Shown in pieces: positions 5,638 to 12,644 of a stretch of DNA of 13,888 nt. Origin of the DNA: JASFJH01 sp050117725 (GTDB lineage: Bacteria; Pseudomonadota; Gammaproteobacteria; AKS1); contig JASFME010000033.1 in the NCBI GenBank assembly GCA_050117725.1, forward strand, positions 1 through 13,888, given 5' to 3'. Under the pieces are notes generated by a model that saw only the letters and a list, made by a program, of their open reading frames with translations, did no database searches and was not told the origin of the DNA. The position numbers and the translations under genes are program-made. How positions within the stretch are numbered: the stretch's first letter is position 1; every line of letters starts with the position of its first letter.

Positions 5638-6102
5638 ATGTTTGGACAGAAACGTAAACGCAATTCGTTCAATATCGAAACACTGGTTGGCCGCAATACG
5701 ACGCTGAAGGGAGACATTCATTTCACGGGTGGCCTGCACATTGACGGGACTGTCAAGGGCAATGTGATTGCCGATGAAGGTTCATCCTCGGTGCTGAGCC
5801 TGAGTGAACATGGCTGCATCAAGGGGGAGGTGCGCGTCCCGAATGTCACCCTGAACGGCAAGGTCATGGGCGATGTGCATGCCAGCCAGGGTATCGAGCT
5901 GGCCTCGCATGCGAGTGTCACGGGTGACGTGTTCTACAACCTGATCGAAATGGCCATGGGCGCCGAGGTCAATGGCAAACTCGTGCATGTCTCCGAGGCT
6001 GAAACGGCCCAGGTTAAATCCGGGGACAAACCGGCGGCCAAGCCGGTACCGGTCAAGGAAACTGCCCCGCTGTCCGGTCAGAAGCTCGCCGGCAAATCTT
6101 GA
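5638..6102 (+). CDS. Bactofilin (polymer-forming cytoskeletal protein)
   Basis: Bactofilins self-assemble without nucleotide into filaments at the inner membrane and recruit cell-wall enzymes. This copy has 154 residues. A short basic N-tail (MFGQKRKR) is followed by a start of the beta-helix typical of the family (ETLVGRNTTLKGDIHFTGG), then repeated short strands with GTVKGNV, GCIKGEV, GKVMGDV and ASVTGDV turns. Each turn carries the G-x-hydrophobic pattern of the right-handed beta-helix, to about residue 120. The tail is rich in K, P and A and probably disordered. AGGAG (5622-5626) is 11 bases from the ATG, a long spacing; a three-codon frame ATG-GCA-TAG sits in between. It lies 210 bp after the DUF6776 gene and its stop overlaps the erpA regulatory site. 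Confidence 0.93.
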   Translation: MFGQKRKRNSFNIETLVGRNTTLKGDIHFTGGLHIDGTVKGNVIADEGSSSVLSLSEHGCIKGEVRVPNVTLNGKVMGDVHASQGIELASHASVTGDVFYNLIEMAMGAEVNGKLVHVSEAETAQVKSGDKPAAKPVPVKETAPLSGQKLAGKS

Positions 6103-6127
6103 CCAAAATACTCGGGTAAGGTAGTAT
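6095..6127 (+). promoter_or_regulatory. erpA promoter overlapped by an IscR type-1-like site
   Basis: TTGACC (6099-6104) lies exactly 17 bp from TAGTAT (6122-6127), giving a sigma70 promoter with a start near 6134. The 25 bp at 6095-6119 match the type-1 IscR layout: a CTT before GAC on the left, an AAAA centre, and TACTCGGGTA on the right (consensus right half about YAGTCRGSTA). The site covers the -35 and much of the spacer, a position suited to repression by [2Fe-2S]-IscR. It also overlaps the bactofilin stop codon (6100-6102). A second dyad, AATACT (6107-6112) with AGTATT (6123-6128), overlaps it. E. coli erpA is known to be under IscR control, which supports the reading. No iscR gene is in the window. 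Confidence 0.6.
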
Positions 6128-6187
6128 TATCAATATCTGAAATGCTAATATTCGCTTTGTTTCCCGAAACTCCGACAGGTTGCCAAG

Positions 6188-6523
6188 ATGTCTACAGCCA
6201 ATATTGAATTTACCGCTAACGCCGCGGACAAGGTTCGTGCCCTGATTGCCGAGGAAGGCAATGATGAACTCAAACTGCGCGTGTTTATAACAGGTGGTGG
6301 TTGTTCCGGTTTCCAGTATGGCTTCAAGTTCGATGAGAACATTAATGACGGCGATACCGTGGTTGAAACCAATGGTGTGACGCTCGTGGTTGACCCGATG
6401 AGCGAGCAGTACCTCATGGGTGCCAGAGTCGATTACCTGGAAAACCTGGAAGGTTCCCGGTTTGTCATCGACAACCCGAATGCCACCACGACCTGTGGAT
6501 GCGGTTCTTCGTTCTCAGTATAA
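6188..6523 (+). CDS. erpA: ErpA, A-type iron-sulfur cluster insertion protein
   Basis: ErpA carries a [4Fe-4S] or [2Fe-2S] cluster and hands it to apoproteins such as the isoprenoid enzymes IspG and IspH. This 111-residue protein is of normal length and has all three cluster-binding cysteines of A-type carriers: Cys39 in GGGCSGFQYGF, and Cys103 and Cys105 in TTCGCGSSFSV at the C-terminus. The DPMSEQYLMGARVDY segment (69-83) is typical of the ErpA/IscA fold. It has its own promoter 60-90 bp upstream and an intrinsic terminator 31 bp downstream, so it can be a single-gene unit. The ribosome site is modest (CAGG, about 9 bases before the ATG). It is not part of an isc or suf cluster here. Confidence 0.96.
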   Translation: MSTANIEFTANAADKVRALIAEEGNDELKLRVFITGGGCSGFQYGFKFDENINDGDTVVETNGVTLVVDPMSEQYLMGARVDYLENLEGSRFVIDNPNATTTCGCGSSFSV

Positions 6524-6554
6524 GCCGCTGGTAAGTCGATCCTTACAGAACATT

Positions 6555-6585
6555 CCGGCAGCGGCCACGCCGTGCCGGGATTTTT
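6555..6585 (+). terminator. Intrinsic terminator after erpA
   Basis: CCGGCA (6555-6560) pairs with TGCCGG (6573-6578), and inside it CGGC (6562-6565) pairs with GCCG (6569-6572) around a CAC loop. One G is bulged. GA and five T follow (6581-6585). It separates erpA from citrate synthase. Confidence 0.8.
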
Positions 6586-6629
6586 GTTATGCTAGGTGGC
6601 CGCATTGTGGCTTTTAAGGAATCACTTCC

Positions 6630-7787
6630 ATGAACGAATATCTACCGGGCCTGGAAGGGGTCCCAGCAACCAAATCAAATATTTCCGATATCGATGGTGA
6701 ACGCGGCATACTTGCCTACCGCGGCTACCCCATCGAACAACTTGCCGAGCACAGCACTTTTGAAGAAACGGCCTTGCTGTTGCTCGACGGTGTATTGCCG
6801 ACGCAGGAAGAACTCGAAACCTTCGATCAGCAATTGCGCCGCAACCGCCAGGTCAAATACCACATCCGTGATCTTATGAAGACCCTGCCGGAAACCGGTC
6901 ACCCGATGGACATGCTGCAGACCGCGATGGCCAGCCTGGGCATGTTTTACCCGGCGAAAGAGGCGCTGACCAGTAGTCACGTCAAGGATGACCTGGATTA
7001 CGTGCACAACATGACCGTGAAGATCCTGGCGCGCATGGGCACGATCGTCGCGATGTGGCAACAAATCCGCAGTGGCTATGATCCGACCCCGCCTCGCGAG
7101 GACCTGAACTACGCACAGAACTTCCTGTACATGCTCAGTGGCGATGAACCGGACCCGTTACTGGCGCGGATTCTCGATGTCTGCCTGATCCTGCATGCCG
7201 AGCACACGATCAATGCCTCGACCTTCTCGGTACTCGTGAATGGTTCGACCCTGGCTTCACCTTACAGCGTGATCTCCGGCGCGATCGGCACGCTCTCCGG
7301 GCCGTTGCATGGCGGTGCCAACCAGAAGGTACTGGAGATGCTCGAGGAGATTGGCAGTCCCGACAGGGCCGATGAATATGTCGATAAGAAACTCGCCAAC
7401 AAGGAAGTGATCTGGGGCATGGGGCATCGCGAATACAAGACCAGGGACCCGCGCGCCACGATCCTGCAGGGCCTGGTGCAAGAATTACTCGAAGCGCGCG
7501 GTGGCAAGGTCAACCCGATGTTCGAAACGGCGATAGCCGTGGAGAAAGCCGCGGAAGGCCGCCTCGCGCACAAGGGTGTGTATGCGAACGTGGATTTCTA
7601 CTCCGGCATCCTCTACAAGGAAATGGGTATCCCGGCCGATCAGTTCACCGCGATCTTTGCGATTGCGCGTTGCGCCGGCTGGCTGGCGCACTGGCGTGAA
7701 CAATTACGTGACAATCGCATCTTCCGTCCCACCCAGGTATACACGGGTGAACCGCTACGTGATTACATGCCACCCGATGAGCGTTAA
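6630..7787 (+). CDS. gltA: Citrate synthase (short, about 385-residue type)
   Basis: It condenses acetyl-CoA and oxaloacetate to citrate at the entry to the TCA cycle. The catalytic residues are visible: His227 in GPLHGGAN, His266 in GMGHREYK and Asp322 in NVDFYSG; HAEH (189-192) and DPRA (273-276) are also typical. It has 385 residues and lacks the N-terminal extension of the E. coli-type enzyme of about 427 residues that is inhibited by NADH, so it resembles the short citrate / 2-methylcitrate synthase group. A methylcitrate role cannot be excluded from sequence, but no prpB, prpD or acnD lies nearby. AAGGA sits 9 bases before the ATG. A TGTTATGCT extended -10 (6585-6593) just after the erpA terminator may be its promoter. 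A strong terminator follows, so it appears monocistronic. Confidence 0.9.
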   Translation: MNEYLPGLEGVPATKSNISDIDGERGILAYRGYPIEQLAEHSTFEETALLLLDGVLPTQEELETFDQQLRRNRQVKYHIRDLMKTLPETGHPMDMLQTAMASLGMFYPAKEALTSSHVKDDLDYVHNMTVKILARMGTIVAMWQQIRSGYDPTPPREDLNYAQNFLYMLSGDEPDPLLARILDVCLILHAEHTINASTFSVLVNGSTLASPYSVISGAIGTLSGPLHGGANQKVLEMLEEIGSPDRADEYVDKKLANKEVIWGMGHREYKTRDPRATILQGLVQELLEARGGKVNPMFETAIAVEKAAEGRLAHKGVYANVDFYSGILYKEMGIPADQFTAIFAIARCAGWLAHWREQLRDNRIFRPTQVYTGEPLRDYMPPDER

Positions 7788-7809
7788 TCGTACAATAATG
7801 AATAACAAG

Positions 7810-7837
7810 GCCCGGTCTGCAGACCGGGCTTTTTTTT
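7810..7837 (+). terminator. Intrinsic terminator after citrate synthase
   Basis: GCCCGGTC (7810-7817) pairs perfectly with GACCGGGC (7822-7829) around a TGCA loop, followed by eight T (7830-7837). It lies 22 bp after the citrate synthase stop. Confidence 0.95.
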
Positions 7838-7849
7838 GCCAGCTGACAT

Positions 7850-7855
7850 GATAAT
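7850..7855 (+). promoter_or_regulatory. Possible -10 element immediately upstream of ppx
   Basis: GATAAT (7850-7855) matches five of six -10 bases and lies 9 bp before the ppx ATG. A -35 at 17 bp would fall in the terminator T-tract and is poor. If used, transcription would start within about 3 bases of the start codon, giving an almost leaderless mRNA. Confidence 0.3.
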
Positions 7856-7864
7856 CTTCTCTCG

Positions 7865-9361
7865 ATGTCCAGAAACACACGAACCGTTGCAGCTGTTGAT
7901 CTTGGATCAAACAGTTTTCATCTTGTCGTCGCCCGTATCGTTGATGGGCATCTTGAAATCATCGATCGTATCAAGGAGATGGTGCGCCTTGCCTCCGGTC
8001 TTGATGAACACAAGAATCTGTCTGCCGATGCAATTGAGCGTGCACTGGCTTGCCTGGAACGTTTTGGCCAGCGCCTGCGCGATCATGAAACCGGCAGTGT
8101 GATTGCGGTAGGCACGAATACCTTGCGCTCGGCACGCGGTACCGAAAACTTTCTTGAACAGGCCGAGGAGAAGCTGGGCCACCCCATCGATATCATCTCG
8201 GGCATCGAAGAGGCGCGCCTCGTTTACCAGGGTGTGTCGCACAGTCTCGAACATGACGCCGAGACACGCCTGGTTATCGACATCGGCGGTGGCAGTACCG
8301 AATGCATTATTGGCCGGCAACAGCTACCCGAGTGCATGGAAAGCCTGTACATGGGCTGTGTCAGCTACAGCAAGCGCTTCTTCCCGGAGGGACAGATAAC
8401 GGCGAAACGTTTCAAGCGTGCCGTACTGGCCGCACGCGTCGAGCTCGAGCCCTATGAGTCACGTTTTGGCAAGCCACACTGGGAGGAGGCTGTCGGTGCC
8501 TCGGGCACGATTCGTACTGTCGCTGAAGTGTTGCTGCAACAGAACTGGAGCGAGCGGGGTATCAGCCTGAACGGCTTGAATACACTTGCCGAGCATATTA
8601 TTAAAGCCGGCCACTACAAGGAGTTTGCACTGGCCGGTCTGAGCAAGGAGCGTGCCCCGGTGTTTGCCGGTGGCATCGCGATCCTCAAGGCCCTGTTCGA
8701 GGCGCTGGGCATTGAACGTATGCGTGTCGCCAGTGGCGCCCTGCGTGAAGGGGCATTGATCGATTTGCTCGGTCGGTTGCGGCACGATGATATTCGTGAA
8801 CGGACAGTCCGGCGGTTTATCGAACGTTTTGCCATCGATGCGCAACAGGCTCAACGCGTGCGTGATACGGCCTGCTACCTGTTTGACCTGGTTGAAGATG
8901 ACTGGAAGCTGAAACCCACCGAAAAGGACATGTTGTGCTGGGCCGCGCAGTTCCATGAACTCGGCCTGACCATCGCGCATAGCCAGTATCACAAGCATGG
9001 CGCGTATATTCTGCGTAATGCCGACCTGCCGGGCTTTTCACGCCATGAGCAGGAGTTTCTCGCCAGCCTCGTGCGCGCCCACCGACGCAAGTTCCCCGTT
9101 ACGGAAATGGAGACGGTGTCCCGGCCATGGAAACGTCGCAGTGTGCACCTGGCCGTGTTGTTAAGACTGGCCGTGTTATTGCAACGCAGTCGCAGCGATG
9201 TGCAATTGTCGGTGATCAGGATCGACGCCGGGAAAAAATCATTGCGCCTCGACCTGCCGGCAGAGTGGCTGGCCGAACATCCCTTGACGCAGTGCGATCT
9301 CGAAGAGGAATCCGGTTTTCTTGCCGCGGCCGGTTTTGAACTCGAACTGCCTGTTAGCTGA
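7865..9361 (+). CDS. ppx: Exopolyphosphatase (Ppx/GppA family)
   Basis: Ppx releases orthophosphate from the ends of polyphosphate; GppA paralogs act on pppGpp. The 498-residue length fits the long Ppx form. The N-terminal half is an ASKHA-fold phosphatase: DLGSNSFHL (12-20), GTNTLRSARG (83-92), SGIEEARLVYQG (112-123) with the catalytic glutamate at 115 or 116, and DIGGGSTE (139-146). The C-terminal part (about 310-490) is the helical HD-like domain, with FHELG (363-367) and HSQYHKHGAYILRNAD. The ATG at 7865 is the first possible start after an in-frame stop at 7844-7846, and no Shine-Dalgarno precedes it. The 3' end overlaps ppk1, which runs the other way, by 8 bp. A GppA role cannot be excluded, but the ppk1 neighbour favours Ppx. 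Confidence 0.93.
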   Translation: MSRNTRTVAAVDLGSNSFHLVVARIVDGHLEIIDRIKEMVRLASGLDEHKNLSADAIERALACLERFGQRLRDHETGSVIAVGTNTLRSARGTENFLEQAEEKLGHPIDIISGIEEARLVYQGVSHSLEHDAETRLVIDIGGGSTECIIGRQQLPECMESLYMGCVSYSKRFFPEGQITAKRFKRAVLAARVELEPYESRFGKPHWEEAVGASGTIRTVAEVLLQQNWSERGISLNGLNTLAEHIIKAGHYKEFALAGLSKERAPVFAGGIAILKALFEALGIERMRVASGALREGALIDLLGRLRHDDIRERTVRRFIERFAIDAQQAQRVRDTACYLFDLVEDDWKLKPTEKDMLCWAAQFHELGLTIAHSQYHKHGAYILRNADLPGFSRHEQEFLASLVRAHRRKFPVTEMETVSRPWKRRSVHLAVLLRLAVLLQRSRSDVQLSVIRIDAGKKSLRLDLPAEWLAEHPLTQCDLEEESGFLAAAGFELELPVS

Positions 9362-11432
9362 ACTCAGCCAGTTCTTCGAGCAGGATCTGCTGGGCGACAT
9401 ACGGCTTTTGTCGCGCTGTGGGTGACAGGCGTTTGTAGCTACCATCTGGTTGCAGCAGCCAGGCCTGGCTGTTGTCTTTCAGATATTTGTCCAGATCCTT
9501 GATGATACGTTTGCGAATACGCTCATCCCCGATCGGGAAACAGGTCTCAACGCGGCGGTGCAGATTGCGATCCATAAGGTCAGCACTGGAACAATACACT
9601 TCCGGCTTACCCGCATTCTCAAAATAATAAATGCGTGTATGCTCGAGGAAACGGCCGATAATTGACCGCACCTGAATATTCTCCGACACGCCTGGTATGC
9701 CGGGTGTCAGACAACATATGCCACGCACGATCAGATCGATCTTCACCCCGGCCTGTGAGGCCTCGTACAGGGCCTTGATGATGTTGGCCTCAATCAGGCC
9801 GTTGACCTTGATAATGATACGTGATGACTTGCCCTTGCGCGCATTCTCCGCCTCGCGTTCGATCTTGTTCATCAAGGTATCAAACAACGTGAATGGCGAC
9901 TGCAGCAGTTTCTTCATCTTGCTCGCCTTGCCAAGGCTGGTCAGTTGCATGAATACCTTGTGGACATCCTGGCCAACTTCCTTGTCGCAGGTCAGCAGGC
10001 CGTAGTCGGTATACAGTCGTGCTGTTCGCGGGTGATAGTTGCCCGTGCCAAGGTGCACATAGCGTACAAGGCGACGGCCTTCGCGCCGTACCACGAGCAA
10101 CATCTTCGCATGGGTCTTGTAACCCACGACACCGAACACGACGTGGGCACCGGCCTCCTGCAAGCGGGTGGCCAATGCGATGTTGGCCTCTTCATCAAAA
10201 CGCGCCCGCAGCTCGATCACGACCACGACTTCCTTGCCCGCCTGCGCCGCCTTGACCAGCGCATTGGCCACGGCCGAGTCCGGACCGGTGCGGTACAGGG
10301 TCTGCTTGATGGCAAGCACATCCGGGTCACTTGCCGCCTGGCGCACAAAATCGACCACCGGCGTGAAAGATTCGAAAGGGTGGTGCAGCAGGATGTCGTC
10401 ATTACGTATCGCGCTGAAGATATCGCTGTGTTGCGTCACCGGGCGCGGCACACCCGGCGTGAACGGCGGATAGTTCAGTTCCGGGCGCTCGGCAATATCA
10501 CATATCGCCAGCAGGCGGTTGAGGTTCACTGGCCCGTTCACCTGGTAGAGGTCCTGCGGGTTCAGTTCAAACTCCTTCAACAGGTAATCACTCATCTCTT
10601 TCGGACATTCATGCGCGACCTCGAGGCGCACAGAAGCACCGTAGCGCCGTGACAGAAGTTCACCCTCGACGGCGCGCATCAGGTCATCGATCTCTTCATC
10701 GTCAACAAACATGTCGCTGTTGCGCGTCATGCGGAACTGATAACAGCCAGTGGCCTGCATGCCGGGGAACAGGTCGCTGACATAGGCGTGGATCACCGAG
10801 GACAGGAACACGTAGTCACGCGGCCCGGTGCCTTCAACATCGGTCGGGATCTGGATCAGGCGTGGCAGTGAGCGCGGCGCCTGCACCACGGCAAAACCGC
10901 TGTTACGGCCAAACGCATCCTTGCCCTGTAACGAGACGATGAAGTTCAGACTCTTGTTGAGGATGCGCGGAAACGGGTGTGCCGGGTCGAGGCCGAGCGG
11001 GCTGAGGACGGGACTGAGTTCGTTGAGAAAATAGCGTCGCAGCCAGGCTTCCTGGTGTTCATTCCAGTTGCCACGGCGAATGAAACGGATGTTCTCCTGC
11101 TCGAGTAAAGGGAACATGACCTCGTTGAGGATGCGGTATTGTTCGTTTACAAGCTCATGCGCCTCTTCACTGATTGCGTTGAGTACCTCCTGCGGCGACA
11201 TATTGTCCGGCCCAGCCTGGGTCGAGCGCAGTTCGGCCTTTTGTTTCATGCCGGCGACACGGATCTCGAAGAACTCATCGAGGTTGGTGCTGCTGATACA
11301 CAAAAACCGCAGGCGCTCCAGCAGTGGCGTGTTTTCATCCATGGCCTGTGCCAGCACGCGCCAGTTGAACCGCAGCATGCTGAGTTCGCGATTGATATAC
11401 AGTTCCGGTTTTTTCAGGTTAATCGTGTCCAT
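9354..11432 (-). CDS. ppk1: Polyphosphate kinase 1
   Basis: Ppk1 reversibly transfers the gamma-phosphate of ATP to polyphosphate at the membrane. At 692 residues it is full length. Domains in order are the N-terminal helical domain (about 9-115, starting LYINRELSMLRFNWRVL), the head domain (about 125-320) and two phospholipase-D-like C-terminal domains. The autophosphorylated histidine is His441 in YKTHAKMLLVVRR. The second histidine is His598 in FLEHTRIYYF. Metal or phosphate-binding arginines are Arg381 (LYRTG) and Arg411 (ELRARFDE). LGTGNYHPRTARLYTDYG (461-478) is a family hallmark. AGAGG lies about 13 bases before the ATG. A three-repeat Pho box sits just upstream, pointing to PhoB activation under phosphate starvation. 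The stop overlaps the ppx stop in a convergent arrangement without a terminator. Confidence 0.98.
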   Translation of the reverse strand: MDTINLKKPELYINRELSMLRFNWRVLAQAMDENTPLLERLRFLCISSTNLDEFFEIRVAGMKQKAELRSTQAGPDNMSPQEVLNAISEEAHELVNEQYRILNEVMFPLLEQENIRFIRRGNWNEHQEAWLRRYFLNELSPVLSPLGLDPAHPFPRILNKSLNFIVSLQGKDAFGRNSGFAVVQAPRSLPRLIQIPTDVEGTGPRDYVFLSSVIHAYVSDLFPGMQATGCYQFRMTRNSDMFVDDEEIDDLMRAVEGELLSRRYGASVRLEVAHECPKEMSDYLLKEFELNPQDLYQVNGPVNLNRLLAICDIAERPELNYPPFTPGVPRPVTQHSDIFSAIRNDDILLHHPFESFTPVVDFVRQAASDPDVLAIKQTLYRTGPDSAVANALVKAAQAGKEVVVVIELRARFDEEANIALATRLQEAGAHVVFGVVGYKTHAKMLLVVRREGRRLVRYVHLGTGNYHPRTARLYTDYGLLTCDKEVGQDVHKVFMQLTSLGKASKMKKLLQSPFTLFDTLMNKIEREAENARKGKSSRIIIKVNGLIEANIIKALYEASQAGVKIDLIVRGICCLTPGIPGVSENIQVRSIIGRFLEHTRIYYFENAGKPEVYCSSADLMDRNLHRRVETCFPIGDERIRKRIIKDLDKYLKDNSQAWLLQPDGSYKRLSPTARQKPYVAQQILLEELAEFS

Positions 11433-11452
11433 GGATAAATACTGCCTCTTGA

Positions 11453-11500
11453 TTTATAGCAGTGTAGTTATATGACAACGGTATGACAGTTTGATGTCAA
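11453..11500 (-). promoter_or_regulatory. Pho box (three PhoB half-sites) and -10 of ppk1
   Basis: On the minus strand, CTGTCAT (11489-11483) and TTGTCAT (11478-11472) are separated by 4 bp, exactly the 11-bp period of a Pho box; the first equals the consensus and the second differs at one base. A weaker third copy, TTGACAT (11500-11494), continues the same phase upstream. A -10, TATAAA (11458-11453), follows 13 bp later, while the corresponding -35 (CCGTTG) is poor, as expected for a PhoB-dependent promoter. The outer repeat overlaps the anmK stop codon (11499-11497). Transcription would start near 11446. PhoB control of ppk is known in other gammaproteobacteria. Confidence 0.75.
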
Positions 11501-12639
11501 TCGTGGCGGACAATGCGGCCCGCATACACGGCACCCAGCACCACCGGATGACGGGCACCGGTGACAGTGGGCAGGTTGCCGGGCAGACCGTCCAGTGTGC
11601 GTTTGGCAAGCCAGGCGAAGCCGATGGCCTCGAGCCAGTCGGGATCGAGATCGTAGTCCTCGCTGGAACGGACCTGCTGATGTTCCAGCAATGCCTGCAG
11701 GCGGAACATGAGCGTCGTGTTGTGTACACCACCACCGCATACAATCACGGTGTCGGCCTGCGCGGCATAGGCGCTGATGGCATCGGCGATGCTGCGCGCG
11801 GTCAGCTCGCACAGGGTGGCCTGCACATGCTTGTGCGGACGGCGCTTGCTGCCCCGTTTCAGGTGGCGGTTTAGCCAGGCGGCATTAAACAGGTCGCGGC
11901 CGGTGGATTTAGGTGGCGCCTGCTGGAAGTACTTGTCCTTGAGCATGCCCTTGAGCAGGGCATCATCGACCTTGCCCGTGGCGGCCCATGCGCCATTGTG
12001 ATCATAGGGCTGACCGTGATGCTCGCGTGCCCAGAGATCCATGAGCACGTTGCCCGGCCCGGTATCAAAACCGTTGACCGGCTGTTCGGGATCGGCGGGC
12101 AACAGCGTGATATTCGCCATGCCGCCGATGTTCAGGATGACGCGGTTTTGATCATGCACGCGCAACAGCGCATTGTGCACGGCCGGCATGAGGGGGGCGC
12201 CCTGACCGCCGGCAGCCACATCGCGGCGGCGGAAATCGGCGACCGTGGTGATACCGGTGCGTTCAGCAATTGTATTGGCATCGCCGATCTGCACGGTCCA
12301 GGCCGGGTCGCCATCAGGCACATGGCGGATCGTCTGGCCGTGGCTGCCGATCGCCTCGATGTCGTGCGGCGCGACATTGGCATGTGCGCACAGGTTCAGC
12401 ACTGCATCGGCGAGTTCGCGGCCAAGCAGGATATCGGCCCCGGCCATGTTCGCGAGTTCACCGCGTGCCGGGCGATTCAATGCCAGCAGTGTATCGCGCA
12501 ACGGTTCGGGCAGGGGATGCTTGTGACCGGCGATGAATTCAGGATCGTTATGCCCGGGGGTGTCAGCAAGACGCACCAGTACGGCATCGATCGCGTCAAG
12601 GCTCGTGCCTGACATGAGACCGATATAATAGCCGGTCAC
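11497..12639 (-). CDS. anmK: Anhydro-N-acetylmuramic acid kinase
   Basis: AnmK opens and phosphorylates 1,6-anhydro-MurNAc to MurNAc-6-phosphate in cytosolic peptidoglycan recycling. The 380 residues fit the family. Visible ASKHA-kinase motifs are GLMSGTSLD (7-15, phosphate loop), GSHGQTIRH (98-106), NIGGMANIT (170-178), FDTGPGNVLMDLW (191-203), STGRDLFNAAWL (245-256) and VCGGGVHN near the end. The start is a GTG at 12639, chosen because the protein then begins at the conserved YYIGLMSGTS strand. No clear Shine-Dalgarno is present, and the M23 stop is only 5 bp upstream, so translation is probably coupled. The link to an M23 peptidase fits wall turnover. The 3' end carries part of the ppk1 Pho box. 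Confidence 0.96.
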   Translation of the reverse strand: MTGYYIGLMSGTSLDAIDAVLVRLADTPGHNDPEFIAGHKHPLPEPLRDTLLALNRPARGELANMAGADILLGRELADAVLNLCAHANVAPHDIEAIGSHGQTIRHVPDGDPAWTVQIGDANTIAERTGITTVADFRRRDVAAGGQGAPLMPAVHNALLRVHDQNRVILNIGGMANITLLPADPEQPVNGFDTGPGNVLMDLWAREHHGQPYDHNGAWAATGKVDDALLKGMLKDKYFQQAPPKSTGRDLFNAAWLNRHLKRGSKRRPHKHVQATLCELTARSIADAISAYAAQADTVIVCGGGVHNTTLMFRLQALLEHQQVRSSEDYDLDPDWLEAIGFAWLAKRTLDGLPGNLPTVTGARHPVVLGAVYAGRIVRHD

Positions 12640-12644
12640 GGAAA

